A DNA stretch of 64,000 bases from Psychrobacter aquimaris (GTDB taxonomy: Bacteria; Pseudomonadota; Gammaproteobacteria; Pseudomonadales; Moraxellaceae): the NCBI RefSeq assembly GCF_016107525.1, contig NZ_JABASR010000014.1, positions 24,726 to 88,725 on the forward strand, in the 5' to 3' direction. Numbering within the stretch: position 1 is the stretch's first letter; the number at the start of each line of letters is the position of its first letter. The position numbers and the translations under genes are program-made. Shown here piece after piece: positions 39,021 to 48,440 of this stretch. The notes under the pieces are model-generated. The model worked only from the letters and a program-made list of their open reading frames with translations, was not told the origin of the DNA and ran no database searches.

Positions 39021-40411
39021 CCTGCACGCTCCCGAATCGTGGTGAGATTGTCTTCAATTAATAATTTACCATCCACATAAATATCACGCAGTAAGTTGTC
39101 TGTGTCTGCAGATAGATCTTCAGCCTTGATGGTTTTTAGCTGTCCATTGTTGTTTTTAACCAAAGCCAAACGTCCTTTCTTTGAGCGTTTTGAGCGGCTG
39201 GTAATAGGGTCTTTATAGATGTCTTTCCATATGCCATTGATAGAGATAGCACTGGCTTTCATTGCCCAGCTCATGGTATCGCGGTTGACTTGCTGTAATA
39301 AACCGCCGCCCATACCAAATGTCACATTATCTGCGCTAAAGCCTGCTTTCATGACCACATCAATGATCTTACTTAAGCTTTGCGGACTGATACCATCTCC
39401 TTGGATAACACGTACATAATCAGGCAGCACTTTATAACCTTTACTATTAATCGTCGTTCCAAATTTGACTGCCAAGCGCTCCAAGGCTTCGCGAACCACT
39501 TTGGCAGGCTCGCCACTATCGGGTCTGATGACTAGCGTCCCACCCATATTTTTTACATCATCTTTTAAGCTACCACCCCAAATATTATCGATGGCGTTCC
39601 ATAAGTCATAGCTGTCAGAGACCACTGAAAAACTCTTACCTGCACCACCAAACTGCTCAATCATATTGGCAAAAGCAGCTGTTTCGCCATCACGACCCCA
39701 TGCGGTCATGGTGCTATGCTCAGCGGCGGGGATAGAAAAGGCAGGCATGTCTTTATCCATGTGATACCAACGGCTGGCAGCGACCAACGCTGTCATCGAA
39801 TCGGTACCAGCAAAATTCACCAAATGCGCTAAGCTGCCGAGCGCGACAGATTCTTGACTAGATGCTCCGCGTGAGCCGAAATCATGCAAACGAAAAGTGA
39901 GTGATTCGGTATTGTCTGCTGATTTTTCCAGCGCTTGACGAATGATGCCTTTGCAATAGTGTGAAACGCTTGCAACGGTTGATGGATACCAAATGGCACG
40001 AAGCAAGGCAGTCTCGATATAGCTTGGTAGCCAGTAAAACTCAGGATCGGTATTGATAATTTGGCAGACGACATTGGATACTGGAACGATGCTGCCTTCA
40101 GGGATGGCTTCGATACGTAGTGGTAAATAACCGCCATGTTTATCAACCAAACGCTCCCAGCCAGCACGGTTAAAGGTTAAACCATGTGCTTGAATGAGCA
40201 TTTCGGCTTCATCGATGTCTTGATGAGTGATTGGCGTGCTTAGATATTCTTTAATAAAGGCTTGTAGACCAAAAAATACCACATCGTAATTGCCTTTACG
40301 TGCCTCAATGTAGCTCGATAGATATTCACTACCGCTTGGATATTGCACCCAATGTGAGGTTTTATAGCTGTCACTATTTAAGATCAAATTATTTAAATTG
40401 CTGGTGTACAT
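39014..40411 (-). CDS. nadV: nicotinamide phosphoribosyltransferase
   Basis: Converts nicotinamide and PRPP to nicotinamide mononucleotide, the first step of the short NAD salvage route. The 465-aa protein starts NLILNSDSYKTSHWVQYPSGSEYLSSYIEAR, the NAMPT/NadV hallmark, and contains FRLHDFGSRGASSQESVALG and VIRPDSGEPA from the PRPP and nicotinamide site. I use the ATG at 40411, eight bases after GAGGAG, rather than a GTG one codon earlier. It overlaps the SGNH gene by seven bases and follows nadM by 133 bases; together they form a salvage operon. Confidence 0.95.
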   Translation of the reverse strand: MYTSNLNNLILNSDSYKTSHWVQYPSGSEYLSSYIEARKGNYDVVFFGLQAFIKEYLSTPITHQDIDEAEMLIQAHGLTFNRAGWERLVDKHGGYLPLRIEAIPEGSIVPVSNVVCQIINTDPEFYWLPSYIETALLRAIWYPSTVASVSHYCKGIIRQALEKSADNTESLTFRLHDFGSRGASSQESVALGSLAHLVNFAGTDSMTALVAASRWYHMDKDMPAFSIPAAEHSTMTAWGRDGETAAFANMIEQFGGAGKSFSVVSDSYDLWNAIDNIWGGSLKDDVKNMGGTLVIRPDSGEPAKVVREALERLAVKFGTTINSKGYKVLPDYVRVIQGDGISPQSLSKIIDVVMKAGFSADNVTFGMGGGLLQQVNRDTMSWAMKASAISINGIWKDIYKDPITSRSKRSKKGRLALVKNNNGQLKTIKAEDLSADTDNLLRDIYVDGKLLIEDNLTTIRERAGW

Positions 40412-40544
40412 CACAGAACTCCTCTGCTTTGAGATGCCGCAGCTGCTTTAATGAAAGAACAGTTGCGGCGGTTAGCCCTTGCTGTCTATCAGCTGGGGCA
40501 TGGAAAACTATTAATAGAAGACGAGATAGTCGTCTGATAAAATC

Positions 40545-41594
40545 CTACAAACCAACCATTTTGGTAATAATCGCATAATGGTCTTCAAACATCATGGTGG
40601 CATCAAGCTCAGCTAGTGGTAGCCAAAAAGCTGTGGCTGCATCGTCGCTGCCTTTTACTTTCGGCAGACCTTTTGGATCATTTTTAAGCTGAAAATAAAA
40701 GGCTTGGGTAATCGTACGACCACGTGCTGAGCGATATGGGTCGTCAAAGGTATGCTGACTATGACAAGAGCCGCGCAATACTGGCTCAGGGACTTTTAGG
40801 CGAGTCTCCTCACGTAGCTCACGGATGCAGGCATCGAATAATGTCTCTTTTGGATTTAAAAAGCCGCCTGGTAATGCCCATAGCCCGCGCCCTGGCATGC
40901 TGCGGCGCTCAACCAATAGAATATGTCCTGACTGGACAATTAGTGCGTCTGCTGTCATAAAGGTTGGTGGATAAGGCGCTGATTCCCATTGTCTTTTATA
41001 TTTATCAATAAAGTCCGCTTCTTCGTGCAGATTTTGATATTCGTCTGTCTTTTTGAAATCGTTCAGAACCTTGCGCGTCGATTCAGGGGTACGCTCAGGG
41101 GTCGGGGTCGCGCCCATTAGATAGCTATCACGAATAGGGGTGGCGGATAAGTTGTGATAGTTCGGCACTGAGACGGATGCCCAGTTGGGGAATAGCGATA
41201 AATAATACGAGGAGCTGTCTTTGGAATGACCAATCAAGCCGATATCAGTTTGCAAATCACCAGTGACAGATTTCACCCCTGCTTGCACATACTGTAGCCA
41301 GCGCGTGTCGTTGTAGAGCGCATCATCTAGACCAACGCAGTGAATACGTGCCGCTTCTGCTGCTGAATACGCGCCCTTAATCATCGCAGCACGCTCAGCG
41401 ACGCTAAATGGATTGCGTAAACTACGCGGTAAGTTAGCAGAGCCTATCAACATAATGACATTATCAGCACGCTTCAATGCTTCGTCGATCACCGCCTTAT
41501 GTCCACGATGGAAGGGCTGGAAACGCCCAATGAAAACCAAATAACGATAGTGTTTATTGTTTTTAGCTGAACTTTGCTCTGATGATTCGCTCAT
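40545..41594 (-). CDS. nadM: bifunctional NMN adenylyltransferase/Nudix hydrolase
   Basis: The N-terminal nucleotidyltransferase domain (about 15-185) has FIGRFQPFHRGH, the HxGH-type ATP motif, and makes NAD from NMN and ATP. The C-terminal Nudix domain (about 205-345) has the Nudix box GFLNPKETLFDACIRELREE and LLVERRSMPGRGLWALPGG, typical of an ADP-ribose pyrophosphatase. This fusion is the known NadM-Nudix form. The ATG at 41594 (MSESSEQSSA, 349 aa) is preferred over a GTG at 41603 because AGGAAAG is too close to the GTG. With nadV it completes nicotinamide to NAD in two steps. Confidence 0.94.
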   Translation of the reverse strand: MSESSEQSSAKNNKHYRYLVFIGRFQPFHRGHKAVIDEALKRADNVIMLIGSANLPRSLRNPFSVAERAAMIKGAYSAAEAARIHCVGLDDALYNDTRWLQYVQAGVKSVTGDLQTDIGLIGHSKDSSSYYLSLFPNWASVSVPNYHNLSATPIRDSYLMGATPTPERTPESTRKVLNDFKKTDEYQNLHEEADFIDKYKRQWESAPYPPTFMTADALIVQSGHILLVERRSMPGRGLWALPGGFLNPKETLFDACIRELREETRLKVPEPVLRGSCHSQHTFDDPYRSARGRTITQAFYFQLKNDPKGLPKVKGSDDAATAFWLPLAELDATMMFEDHYAIITKMVGL

Positions 41595-42096
41595 ATACGC
41601 CACTTTCCTACTACGGATATTTCATTGGTTAAAATTTATTGAGTAAAAAGTAATGACGCCAATACTGACACAGCCTATCACTCGCTGACAAGTATAAAGA
41701 TGTTTAGGGGTGTATCCTTGGTAGGCATTATTTGCATTTAGTCTGCTTGATAAATAATAGAGCTGTCTTTATATAGAGGGTAGCTTATCGGTCATTATAC
41801 CAACAATGCCTAATCTACTGATTAGTAGCGCCATTAAAAAAATCAATGACAACCATTTGCAACGGTCGCGGTTCAATTCATAGTAGCGCGGTCGGAATTA
41901 CTGCCTGATTCAGGTATAATGACCATTATAGACGGATTAGAATTTATGACCATTGCTGTCAGTGCATTACAATAATAAACCTCAATCACTGATGGCTCTC
42001 AAACTGATATAAGCCGTAAAAATTTTAAAAATCCAAATTCACGACACAGTAGCCATGACAAATATAGCGTTTGTGTCATAACGCATAGGACATATT
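41595..42096. promoter_or_regulatory. divergent regulatory region nadM/nfuA with a 12-base inverted repeat
   Basis: 500 bases between divergent genes. GGTCATTATACC (41790-41801) recurs as its exact reverse complement GGTATAATGACC (41913-41924); the latter also forms the local palindrome TATAATG-AC-CATTATA (41915-41930), and TATGACCATT appears again at 41947-41956. These look like binding sites of one regulator, which I cannot name. Confidence 0.5.
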
Positions 42097-42780
42097 ATGA
42101 GTGAGCACAACCAAGCTGAAAGCCAACTAGACCAGTCAGCAGACTATGAATCAGCGCTAGATACTGAGCAAACTGAAGCAAAAAGCAATATTACTATTAC
42201 TGAGTCAGCCCAAGGCTACTTAGCAGATTTGTTATCCAAGCAGGATACGGATGGTATCGGTGTCCGTATTTTTGTTGAACATCCGGGCACACCGCGTGCT
42301 GAGTGCTGTATGGCTTATAACCAACCTGGCGAAGAGGACAGCGCTGATTTGCGTTTTACGTATGACAGTTTTTCTGCCTTTATCGAAGCGGCGTCAGTTC
42401 CTTATTTAGAAGACGCGGTGATTGATTATAATAAAGACCGTTTTGGTGGTCAGCTGACCTTCCGCGCGCCAAATTCTAAAGTACCTAAAGTGGGTGCGGA
42501 TGCCAGTGTCGAAGAGCGTATCAACTACGTCTTGCAGTCAGAGATTAACCCTGGCTTAGCGGCGCATGGCGGTGACGTACAGTTGCTTGAGTTGATTGAT
42601 GAAGAAGGCGTTGGTCTGACTGCCGTACTAAAATTTGGCGGTGGTTGCCAAGGGTGTTCAGCCGTTGACATGACCTTACGTCAAGGCGTTGAAGTGCAAC
42701 TTAAGCAGCAAATACCAGAGTTGACGCAAGTCATTGATGAGACGGATCATACCCGTACTGAAAACGCTTACTATAAATAA
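42097..42780 (+). CDS. nfuA: Fe-S biogenesis protein NfuA
   Basis: A 4Fe-4S cluster carrier that delivers clusters to target enzymes under stress. The 227-aa protein has a degenerate A-type domain (about 30-130, [28 protein letters not shown]) without the usual catalytic Cys triad, and a C-terminal NifU-like domain (about 145-225) with the cluster-binding CQGC in [14 protein letters not shown]. An acidic, Gln-rich lead of about 35 residues is extra. AGGACATATT precedes the ATG. It stands alone with its own terminator. Confidence 0.95.
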   Translation: MSEHNQAESQLDQSADYESALDTEQTEAKSNITITESAQGYLADLLSKQDTDGIGVRIFVEHPGTPRAECCMAYNQPGEEDSADLRFTYDSFSAFIEAASVPYLEDAVIDYNKDRFGGQLTFRAPNSKVPKVGADASVEERINYVLQSEINPGLAAHGGDVQLLELIDEEGVGLTAVLKFGGGCQGCSAVDMTLRQGVEVQLKQQIPELTQVIDETDHTRTENAYYK

Positions 42781-42902
42781 AAAATGACTTTATGATTAAA
42801 AGCTAAATAATCGTCATAAATCTGACAAGTCTACCAATGGTTTTGTCGCTTATGAATTTCTGTCATTAAGCGATGAATAATTTGCTATTCTTTTCATAAA
42901 GA

Positions 42903-42932
42903 AGTTGAGTTATGATTAACTCAGCTTTTTTT
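42903..42932 (+). terminator. nfuA terminator
   Basis: AGTTGAGTTA-TGAT-TAACTCAGCT (one G-T pair) followed by seven T residues. Confidence 0.85.
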
Positions 42933-43041
42933 ATGTCTGTCGTTTAGCGATAAATATCTTAATATGGATTGCTTAAGATATTTCTCAATCATAAAAAATT
43001 TACTTAATAATGAACGAATAAATGAATAACAGGAGCACAGT

Positions 43042-44349
43042 ATGAGTGACGGAAAACCAGCTATGCAGACCAATACTCCGCGTCTTGAGACCTTGGCGAT
43101 TCACGCCGGTTATAGCGTTGAGCCAACGACCAAAGCGGTCGCAGTGCCTATTTATCACACCAGCTCGTACGCCTTTGATAACACTCAGCATGGTGCTGAT
43201 TTGTTTGATCTAAAAGTCGCGGGCAATATTTATACCCGTATTATGAACCCGACCAACGCTGTGTTGGAGGAACGTGTCGTGGCGCTTGAAGGCGGTATCG
43301 GTGCCCTTGCAGTGGCGTCTGGCATGGCAGCCATCACTTATGCGATTCAAACCATCTGTGAAGCGGGTGATAATATCGTTGCTGTATCGACCTTATATGG
43401 CGGTACTTATAATTTATTTGCTCATGCGTTGCCGCGTCAAGGGATCGAAGTCCGTTTCTTTGACCATAAAAACCCAGAAGCGATTCGTAATTTGATCGAT
43501 GATAAAACCAAGATGGTCTTTGCCGAAAGTATCGGTAATCCATTAGGCAACATCGTTGATATTCAAGCGCTGAGTGATATCGCACATGAATATGGTGTGC
43601 CAGTGGTGATTGATAGTACGGTTGCCACGCCTGCGTTATGTCGTCCTTTTGAGTTTGGTGCGGATATCGTGATTCATTCATTGACCAAATATATGAGTGG
43701 TACAGGCACGTCGATTGGTGGGGCGATTGTCGATAGTGGTAAATTCGCATGGGGCGATTATCCTGAGCGTTTTCCCTTATTGAACACGCCAGATCATAGT
43801 TATCACGGAGTGAATTTTGTCAAAGACGTGGGCGCAGCGGCATTTATCGCTCGTGCTCGTGTGGCACCTCTGCGTAATACAGGCGCGGCACTTAGCCCGT
43901 TAAATGCTTTTGGTATCTTGCAAGGCATGGAGACGCTAAGCTTGCGTATGGAGCGCCATGTCCAAAACGCCCAAGCAGTCGCAGAATATCTACGTGACCA
44001 TGATAAAGTGGCGTGGGTGAAGTATGCCGGTTTACCGGATCATCCTGAGCATGAACTTGCCAAAAAATATATGAAAGGTACGCCTTCTGCTATTTTGACC
44101 TTTGGGGTAAAAGGTGGTCTAGAAGCAGGGGCGCGCTTTATCGATGCGCTGCAATTGATTACTCGTCTGGTGAATATCGGTGATGCCAAATCACTAGCCT
44201 GTCATCCAGCGACGACGACGCATCGCCAGCTCAATGAGCAAGAGCTCGAAAATGCGGGCGTGAGTACCGATATGGTTCGTTTATCAATTGGTATCGAACA
44301 CATCGAAGATATTAAAGAAGATCTTGCGCAAGCATTAGCCTCGGCTTAA
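43042..44349 (+). CDS. metY: O-acetylhomoserine sulfhydrylase (MetY)
   Basis: PLP enzyme of the Cys/Met metabolism family that makes homocysteine from O-acetylhomoserine and sulfide. The Schiff-base Lys is in IVIHSLTKYMSGTGTSIGG (about residue 217). ETLAIHAGYSVEPTTKAVAVPIYHTSSYAF and YTRIMNPTNAVLEERVVALEGG are family landmarks, and the 435-aa length is right for MetY rather than MetB or MetZ (about 390). O-acetylserine may also be a substrate. ACAGGAG precedes the ATG; a terminator shared with the convergent kinase gene follows. Confidence 0.93.
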   Translation: MSDGKPAMQTNTPRLETLAIHAGYSVEPTTKAVAVPIYHTSSYAFDNTQHGADLFDLKVAGNIYTRIMNPTNAVLEERVVALEGGIGALAVASGMAAITYAIQTICEAGDNIVAVSTLYGGTYNLFAHALPRQGIEVRFFDHKNPEAIRNLIDDKTKMVFAESIGNPLGNIVDIQALSDIAHEYGVPVVIDSTVATPALCRPFEFGADIVIHSLTKYMSGTGTSIGGAIVDSGKFAWGDYPERFPLLNTPDHSYHGVNFVKDVGAAAFIARARVAPLRNTGAALSPLNAFGILQGMETLSLRMERHVQNAQAVAEYLRDHDKVAWVKYAGLPDHPEHELAKKYMKGTPSAILTFGVKGGLEAGARFIDALQLITRLVNIGDAKSLACHPATTTHRQLNEQELENAGVSTDMVRLSIGIEHIEDIKEDLAQALASA

Positions 44350-44393
44350 TTTGTAAGTTTCTAATCTATTAGCAGTACCCTAAGTTGAGAAAG

Positions 44394-44427
44394 AAAAAGC
44401 CCACATCGATTTAATATGGGCTTTTTT
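44394..44427. terminator. bidirectional terminator
   Basis: AAAAAGCCCACAT and ATATGGGCTTTTTT, separated by CGATTTA, with A and T runs on both flanks between convergent metY and the kinase gene. Confidence 0.88.
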
Positions 44428-44455
44428 ATTAGCGTTAAAAAGACGTAATCAGTGA

Positions 44456-45475
44456 TTAAGCAGATAGTACACGCTTTGCAATATCTCTATAATCTTGTGA
44501 GGCTAATCTTGGCCCAAACTGTTGAATCACCTGCGCCGCCACTTCGCTGGCAAGGCGACCACATTCAGGCAAGCTATAGTGCTGCGACAACGCGTATAAG
44601 AATGCGCCTGCGTAATTATCACCGGCACCGTTGGTATCAATCACATTAGTAACGACTGGTGTAGCAACTTCATAAATCTCAATCTCTGATGTGTCATCAG
44701 CTTTATGGGCGATCGTTGCACCATTGGCACCATCAGTGACGACTGCCGTTTGGCAATACTCAAGCAGTGCGCGTGCGGCGGCCTTGACTTGTTTTTTATC
44801 CGTAAAGAGCTTGGCTTCCTCACTATTACAGAATATCACTGCCACTTTATTACCCAACATGTTGAGTAAACCGTCTTTAGCAAACTTTACCACGGCAGGA
44901 TCAGCAAAACTTATGGCAATTTTTGCAGCATGAATCCCTGCTTGTTGACGCAACTGAGTCATGGCTGGCTGAATACTTTCAGTCATGGCCAAGTAGCCTT
45001 CTATATATAACCAGTCAGCTTGTGTCAGCGCATCAAAATCGACATTCTCTGCGGTGATTTCGCTTGAAGTACCGAGATAAGTTTGCATGGTACGCTCGCC
45101 ATCTTCGGTCACTGCGACCACACATGAACCCGTTACACCGCCTGCATGGATAGACTTTTCTGAAGTTGCAACGCCTGCTTCATGTAAGTCTTTGAGGTAA
45201 AACTCGCCTTGTTGATCGTCACCGACGCGGCACGCATAAAATGGCTTGCCGCCTAAACTGGCAAAGGCATACATCGTATTGGCCGCTGAGCCACCACCAG
45301 CCTGCTTTGATGGCTCAATTTCTGCCAGCTTAAAATACGCCAATAATTGCTGTTGCTCGTCGATACCTGCCAGCGTCATATTGCCTTTGGTCAATTCAGT
45401 TTCATCTAGTGCCGCATCTGACAGCACATATTCGTGATCGACCAATGCGTTGCCTATTGCCATTACATTGTACAT
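44456..45475 (-). CDS. PfkB-family carbohydrate/nucleoside kinase (adenosine kinase-like)
   Basis: A 339-aa ribokinase-fold kinase. The N-terminal GGSAANTMYAFASLGG and the C-terminal anion-hole signature DTNGAGDNYAGAFLYAL (catalytic Asp) are both intact. The overall sequence most resembles bacterial adenosine/inosine-guanosine-like kinases, but ribokinase-type sugar kinases share these motifs, so the substrate is inferred only. GAGAAGTGAG lies before the ATG. It follows rsmI by 51 bases in the same direction and may be cotranscribed. Confidence 0.85.
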   Translation of the reverse strand: MYNVMAIGNALVDHEYVLSDAALDETELTKGNMTLAGIDEQQQLLAYFKLAEIEPSKQAGGGSAANTMYAFASLGGKPFYACRVGDDQQGEFYLKDLHEAGVATSEKSIHAGGVTGSCVVAVTEDGERTMQTYLGTSSEITAENVDFDALTQADWLYIEGYLAMTESIQPAMTQLRQQAGIHAAKIAISFADPAVVKFAKDGLLNMLGNKVAVIFCNSEEAKLFTDKKQVKAAARALLEYCQTAVVTDGANGATIAHKADDTSEIEIYEVATPVVTNVIDTNGAGDNYAGAFLYALSQHYSLPECGRLASEVAAQVIQQFGPRLASQDYRDIAKRVLSA

Positions 45476-45526
45476 TGCTCACTTCTCCTCAATTAAGTTA
45501 TAAATGCCTATTTTTTATAGTTAAAA

Positions 45527-46495
45527 CTAGTCAGCTTGTAGTTCAAGCAGACGCTGATATAGCGCATTCTTTTTTACGCCAGTGATATCAGCGCCCAATG
45601 CAGCGGCTTTTTTAACCGATAAGTCCTCAAGCAAGCGTTGTAACAATTTATCATGAATACTGATGTCGTCCGCATCCTGCGCCACATTCACGCCAGCGAC
45701 GACCACGACTATCTCACCGCGTTGCTGATTGTCATCAGCTTTGACAAATTCCACCAAATCGCCAAGGGTGCTTTTATGGACGGTCTCAAAGGTTTTGGTC
45801 AATTCACGGCAAAAAGTGACTTCACGATCTGCGCCAAATACCGCCGCCATGTCTTCTAAACTGGTGATAATACGATGCGGCGCTTCATAAAATATCAATG
45901 TCTCAGTACGTGAGTTTAATGCTGCTAGTTGTTTTTGACGACCGTGGGTTTTGGCGGGTAAAAAACCAATAAAGCTAAAGCGGTCTGAGGGCAATCCTGC
46001 GACTGATAGTGCGGCAATCGCAGCAGAGGCACCAATGATAGGAGAGACTCTAACGCCTGCGGCATGAGCGGCCTGTACCAGTTGATAACCTGGGTCACTG
46101 ATGAGTGGCGTACCGGCATCACTAATCAAAGCAACCGAATGACCTTGCTCGATCATCTCGATAATTTTGGGTGTTTGAATGGCACTATTGTGCTCATGGT
46201 ATGCCCAAAGCTTGTTATGACCTTTTTGCTTGGTTGCGGTATCAGCTCCTGTCACGTTATTGTCGATATTATTTTTAGTGTTAGGAGATTCTGAGTCTTT
46301 TTCATCGTCAGCTTTACTGCCTTTGGTATCAATGCCAAAATGTGACAAAAGCTTACCTGAGGTACGGGTGTCTTCACAGGCAATGATGGCGACTTGCTTT
46401 AAAACATCAATTGCATGCGGCGTCATATCGCTTAAATTGCCAATCGGCGTGGCAACGATATATAGACAAGCTGGCATCGCGGTAGGGCTGGACAT
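45527..46495 (-). CDS. rsmI: 16S rRNA (cytidine-1402-2'-O)-methyltransferase
   Basis: SAM-dependent methyltransferase that 2'-O-methylates C1402 in the ribosomal decoding centre. Family motifs are LYIVATPIGNLSDM (residues 11-24), ACEDTRTSGKLL, VALISDAGTPLISDPGY and YEAPHRI. At 322 aa it is about 35 longer than E. coli RsmI because of an Asp/Asn/Lys/Ser-rich insert at about residues 57-93 between the conserved SHFGI and WAYHEHN parts. It is divergent from yraN, as in many gammaproteobacteria. Confidence 0.94.
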   Translation of the reverse strand: MSSPTAMPACLYIVATPIGNLSDMTPHAIDVLKQVAIIACEDTRTSGKLLSHFGIDTKGSKADDEKDSESPNTKNNIDNNVTGADTATKQKGHNKLWAYHEHNSAIQTPKIIEMIEQGHSVALISDAGTPLISDPGYQLVQAAHAAGVRVSPIIGASAAIAALSVAGLPSDRFSFIGFLPAKTHGRQKQLAALNSRTETLIFYEAPHRIITSLEDMAAVFGADREVTFCRELTKTFETVHKSTLGDLVEFVKADDNQQRGEIVVVVAGVNVAQDADDISIHDKLLQRLLEDLSVKKAAALGADITGVKKNALYQRLLELQAD

Positions 46496-46693
46496 GAAAA
46501 CCTCGGAGTATTAAAAGCGGAAATTAAAATATAATGTGGCGTCACTGCTTATACTGTTGCTATCTATGGTCTTTCGCAAATAAATAGCGAGTGATTAGAT
46601 TGACGACAGACAACAGATAGAGCGCGTGAAAGTGGCTAGTTTAGCATGATGTGCTATGATAATTCTGAAATGTTAACCAGACCCATCGAGCTT

Positions 46694-47131
46694 ATGTCCA
46701 GTCATACACCTTTGACCCTCACTTCACCAAAGCAGCGCCAAGGCAGTCTGTTCGAGCATCAGGCATGTGAGTTTTTACAATCGCAAGGATTGACAGTAAT
46801 TGCAAAAAACTGGCAACAGCCAAAAGTGGGTGAGCTGGATTTGATTATGCTGGAGACAGGTTCAGCATGGTCGACATTGGTATTCATTGAAGTTCGTCAA
46901 CGGCAGCGCTCAGGTTTTGGTGGTGCTGCACTGAGCGTGACGACAAGCAAACAACGTAAAGTGATTAAAACGGCTCAATACTTTCTGCAACAGCATCCTG
47001 AATATGAGGATTATGACTGCCGGTTCGATGTCATCGCTTATGATACGGTAAGTAATCATATTAAGCTCAGTGGTCAAAATATAGAAAATCAACCACAATG
47101 GCTCAAAGGTGCTTTTATAGCAGATACGTGA
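46694..47131 (+). CDS. yraN: UPF0102 endonuclease-like protein YraN
   Basis: A small restriction-endonuclease-fold protein. The nuclease core is visible in GELDLIMLE, VFIEVRQRQRSGFGGAA and CRFDVIAYD (E...ExK-like residues), ordered as in E. coli YraN. Its function is unproven; neighbours suggest a role with RsmI or envelope maintenance. An ATG at 46646 in frame would add 16 residues (MMCYDNSEM); I take 46694 (MSSHTPLTL, 145 aa), closer to the family start, though neither has a strong ribosome site. Confidence 0.85.
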   Translation: MSSHTPLTLTSPKQRQGSLFEHQACEFLQSQGLTVIAKNWQQPKVGELDLIMLETGSAWSTLVFIEVRQRQRSGFGGAALSVTTSKQRKVIKTAQYFLQQHPEYEDYDCRFDVIAYDTVSNHIKLSGQNIENQPQWLKGAFIADT

Positions 47132-47519
47132 TAATAGGTTGTAAAAGCTACCCAGCTAGAGGGTAGTAAGTACTTGTCACCGAGTGAGCGTTACCAAAAA
47201 CCTAACCGCTGATAGTAAAAATTAAGTAAAGTAGCTAAGTTATTATTAGGGCTTGTCCTCAATTCAATGGATTACTATCTAAATGGGCTAAAAATGGCTA
47301 AATTTTGCCAAACATTGTCAAATAGCTTACCAATATCTCGATATTATCTGCGCTATTTTCCTTGTTTGACGGCAACTTATCTCATTTTTATCACCATTTT
47401 CAAAATAAGGACACGCCCTAACTGAATTAATAGTTGTCAAAACAAACGTTATTAGATTAACACTGGCTCAATCAATTGATTTTATACGATCGTCACACTC
47501 ATGTTCTAAGAGGTAAATC
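47132..47519. other. intergenic region with a repeat element
   Basis: About 390 bases between yraN and the BON lipoprotein gene. Nearly half is the dispersed repeat at 47246-47421. The remaining 100 bases before 47520 hold AAGAGG, the ribosome site of the next gene. Confidence 0.6.
47246..47421. repeat. dispersed MITE-like repeat, best copy
   Basis: 176 bases with imperfect terminal inverted repeats: TTAGGGCTTGTCCTCA on the left and, read inward from the right, TTAGGGCGTGTCCTTA. The GGGC...GCCC core is flanked by TA on both sides, which would fit a TA target duplication. The interior has no reading frame and contains one AAAAATGGCT unit. Confidence 0.88.
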
Positions 47520-48359
47520 ATGACACGGATGCATTTGCGCACTGCTATTTTTGGCTCATCACGCCGCACCGCGATAGGCGTTATGCTAATGACCAGCATC
47601 GTCACTACGGGCTGTACCACCAATTATTTGACCAACAGTACAGAAGGTACGTATGGTGTACCGATGACAGAGCGCACCATCCCGCAGCGCCTACTGGATC
47701 GCAGTATTGAACATACCGTCAAAATCAATGTTTATGGGTTAAAAGAAGACCTGCAACAAACCAGTCGTATGGGTATTGATAGCTTTAATAGTGAAGTGTT
47801 ATTGACAGGCGAAGTACCAACTGAGGCCATCAAAGCAGAAGTCGAAAAAGTCGTCAGCTCTATGCCAGATGTGCGCCATGTCTATAATGAGCTAAACGTC
47901 AGCGCTTCTAAAGGCTATAGTTCGACGGTTCATGATGGCTATATCACCTCAAAGTTGCTGGCAAAAGTAGCCACGAGTGATGGCATCAAAGCTTCCCAGA
48001 TAAAAGCAGTGACCAATGATGGCGTGGTTTATATCATGGGACGTATGACACCGACTCAGCAGAGCCACTTAATCGATATTGCCAACAGCACCGTTGGTGT
48101 GACCGAGCTGGTATTGCTGACGACCGTCGTTGATGATAGGGGCGTAAAGATAGGTAAAGACGACATTATGTCTGAAAATAACTTGGTAAATCCTGCTTTA
48201 GCGCCAGTCGTTGTGGACGGAGTGGTTGCTGCTAGCATTAACACTTCTGAAGCGCCAGCGTCCGTTGGTACAGCGACTCCCATTGTCGTGACCGAAGATG
48301 GAACAATCGTTGAGCAACCATCATCAAGTCCATATATAGACCTGTATGAAGATCAGTAA
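47520..48359 (+). CDS. BON-domain lipoprotein (YraP/DolP-like)
   Basis: A 279-aa lipoprotein. After an Arg-rich start, the signal ends at a TTGC lipobox (Cys at about residue 37); two BON domains follow (about 66-140, DRSIEHTVKINVYGLKEDL and VRHVYNELNVS; and about 145-215, TSKLLAKVATSDGIKASQIKAVTNDGVVYIMG). The tail (about 225-279) is Val/Ala/Ser-rich and probably disordered. The dual-BON lipoprotein matches E. coli YraP (DolP), which maintains outer-membrane integrity, and it follows yraN as in E. coli. Confidence 0.88.
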   Translation: MTRMHLRTAIFGSSRRTAIGVMLMTSIVTTGCTTNYLTNSTEGTYGVPMTERTIPQRLLDRSIEHTVKINVYGLKEDLQQTSRMGIDSFNSEVLLTGEVPTEAIKAEVEKVVSSMPDVRHVYNELNVSASKGYSSTVHDGYITSKLLAKVATSDGIKASQIKAVTNDGVVYIMGRMTPTQQSHLIDIANSTVGVTELVLLTTVVDDRGVKIGKDDIMSENNLVNPALAPVVVDGVVAASINTSEAPASVGTATPIVVTEDGTIVEQPSSSPYIDLYEDQ

Positions 48360-48411
48360 AAAGCGCTCTAAAATACAGCGATTATTTACCAGTAAAACAA
48401 AAAGACAGTGG

Positions 48412-48440
48412 CTAAATAGCTTTTAGCGTAAGCTATTTGG
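48412..48440. other. hairpin after the BON gene
   Basis: AAATAGCTT-TTAGCGT-AAGCTATTT is a 9-bp stem, followed by GGCCCG and no T run, so it is a weak terminator candidate or another RNA structure. Confidence 0.4.
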
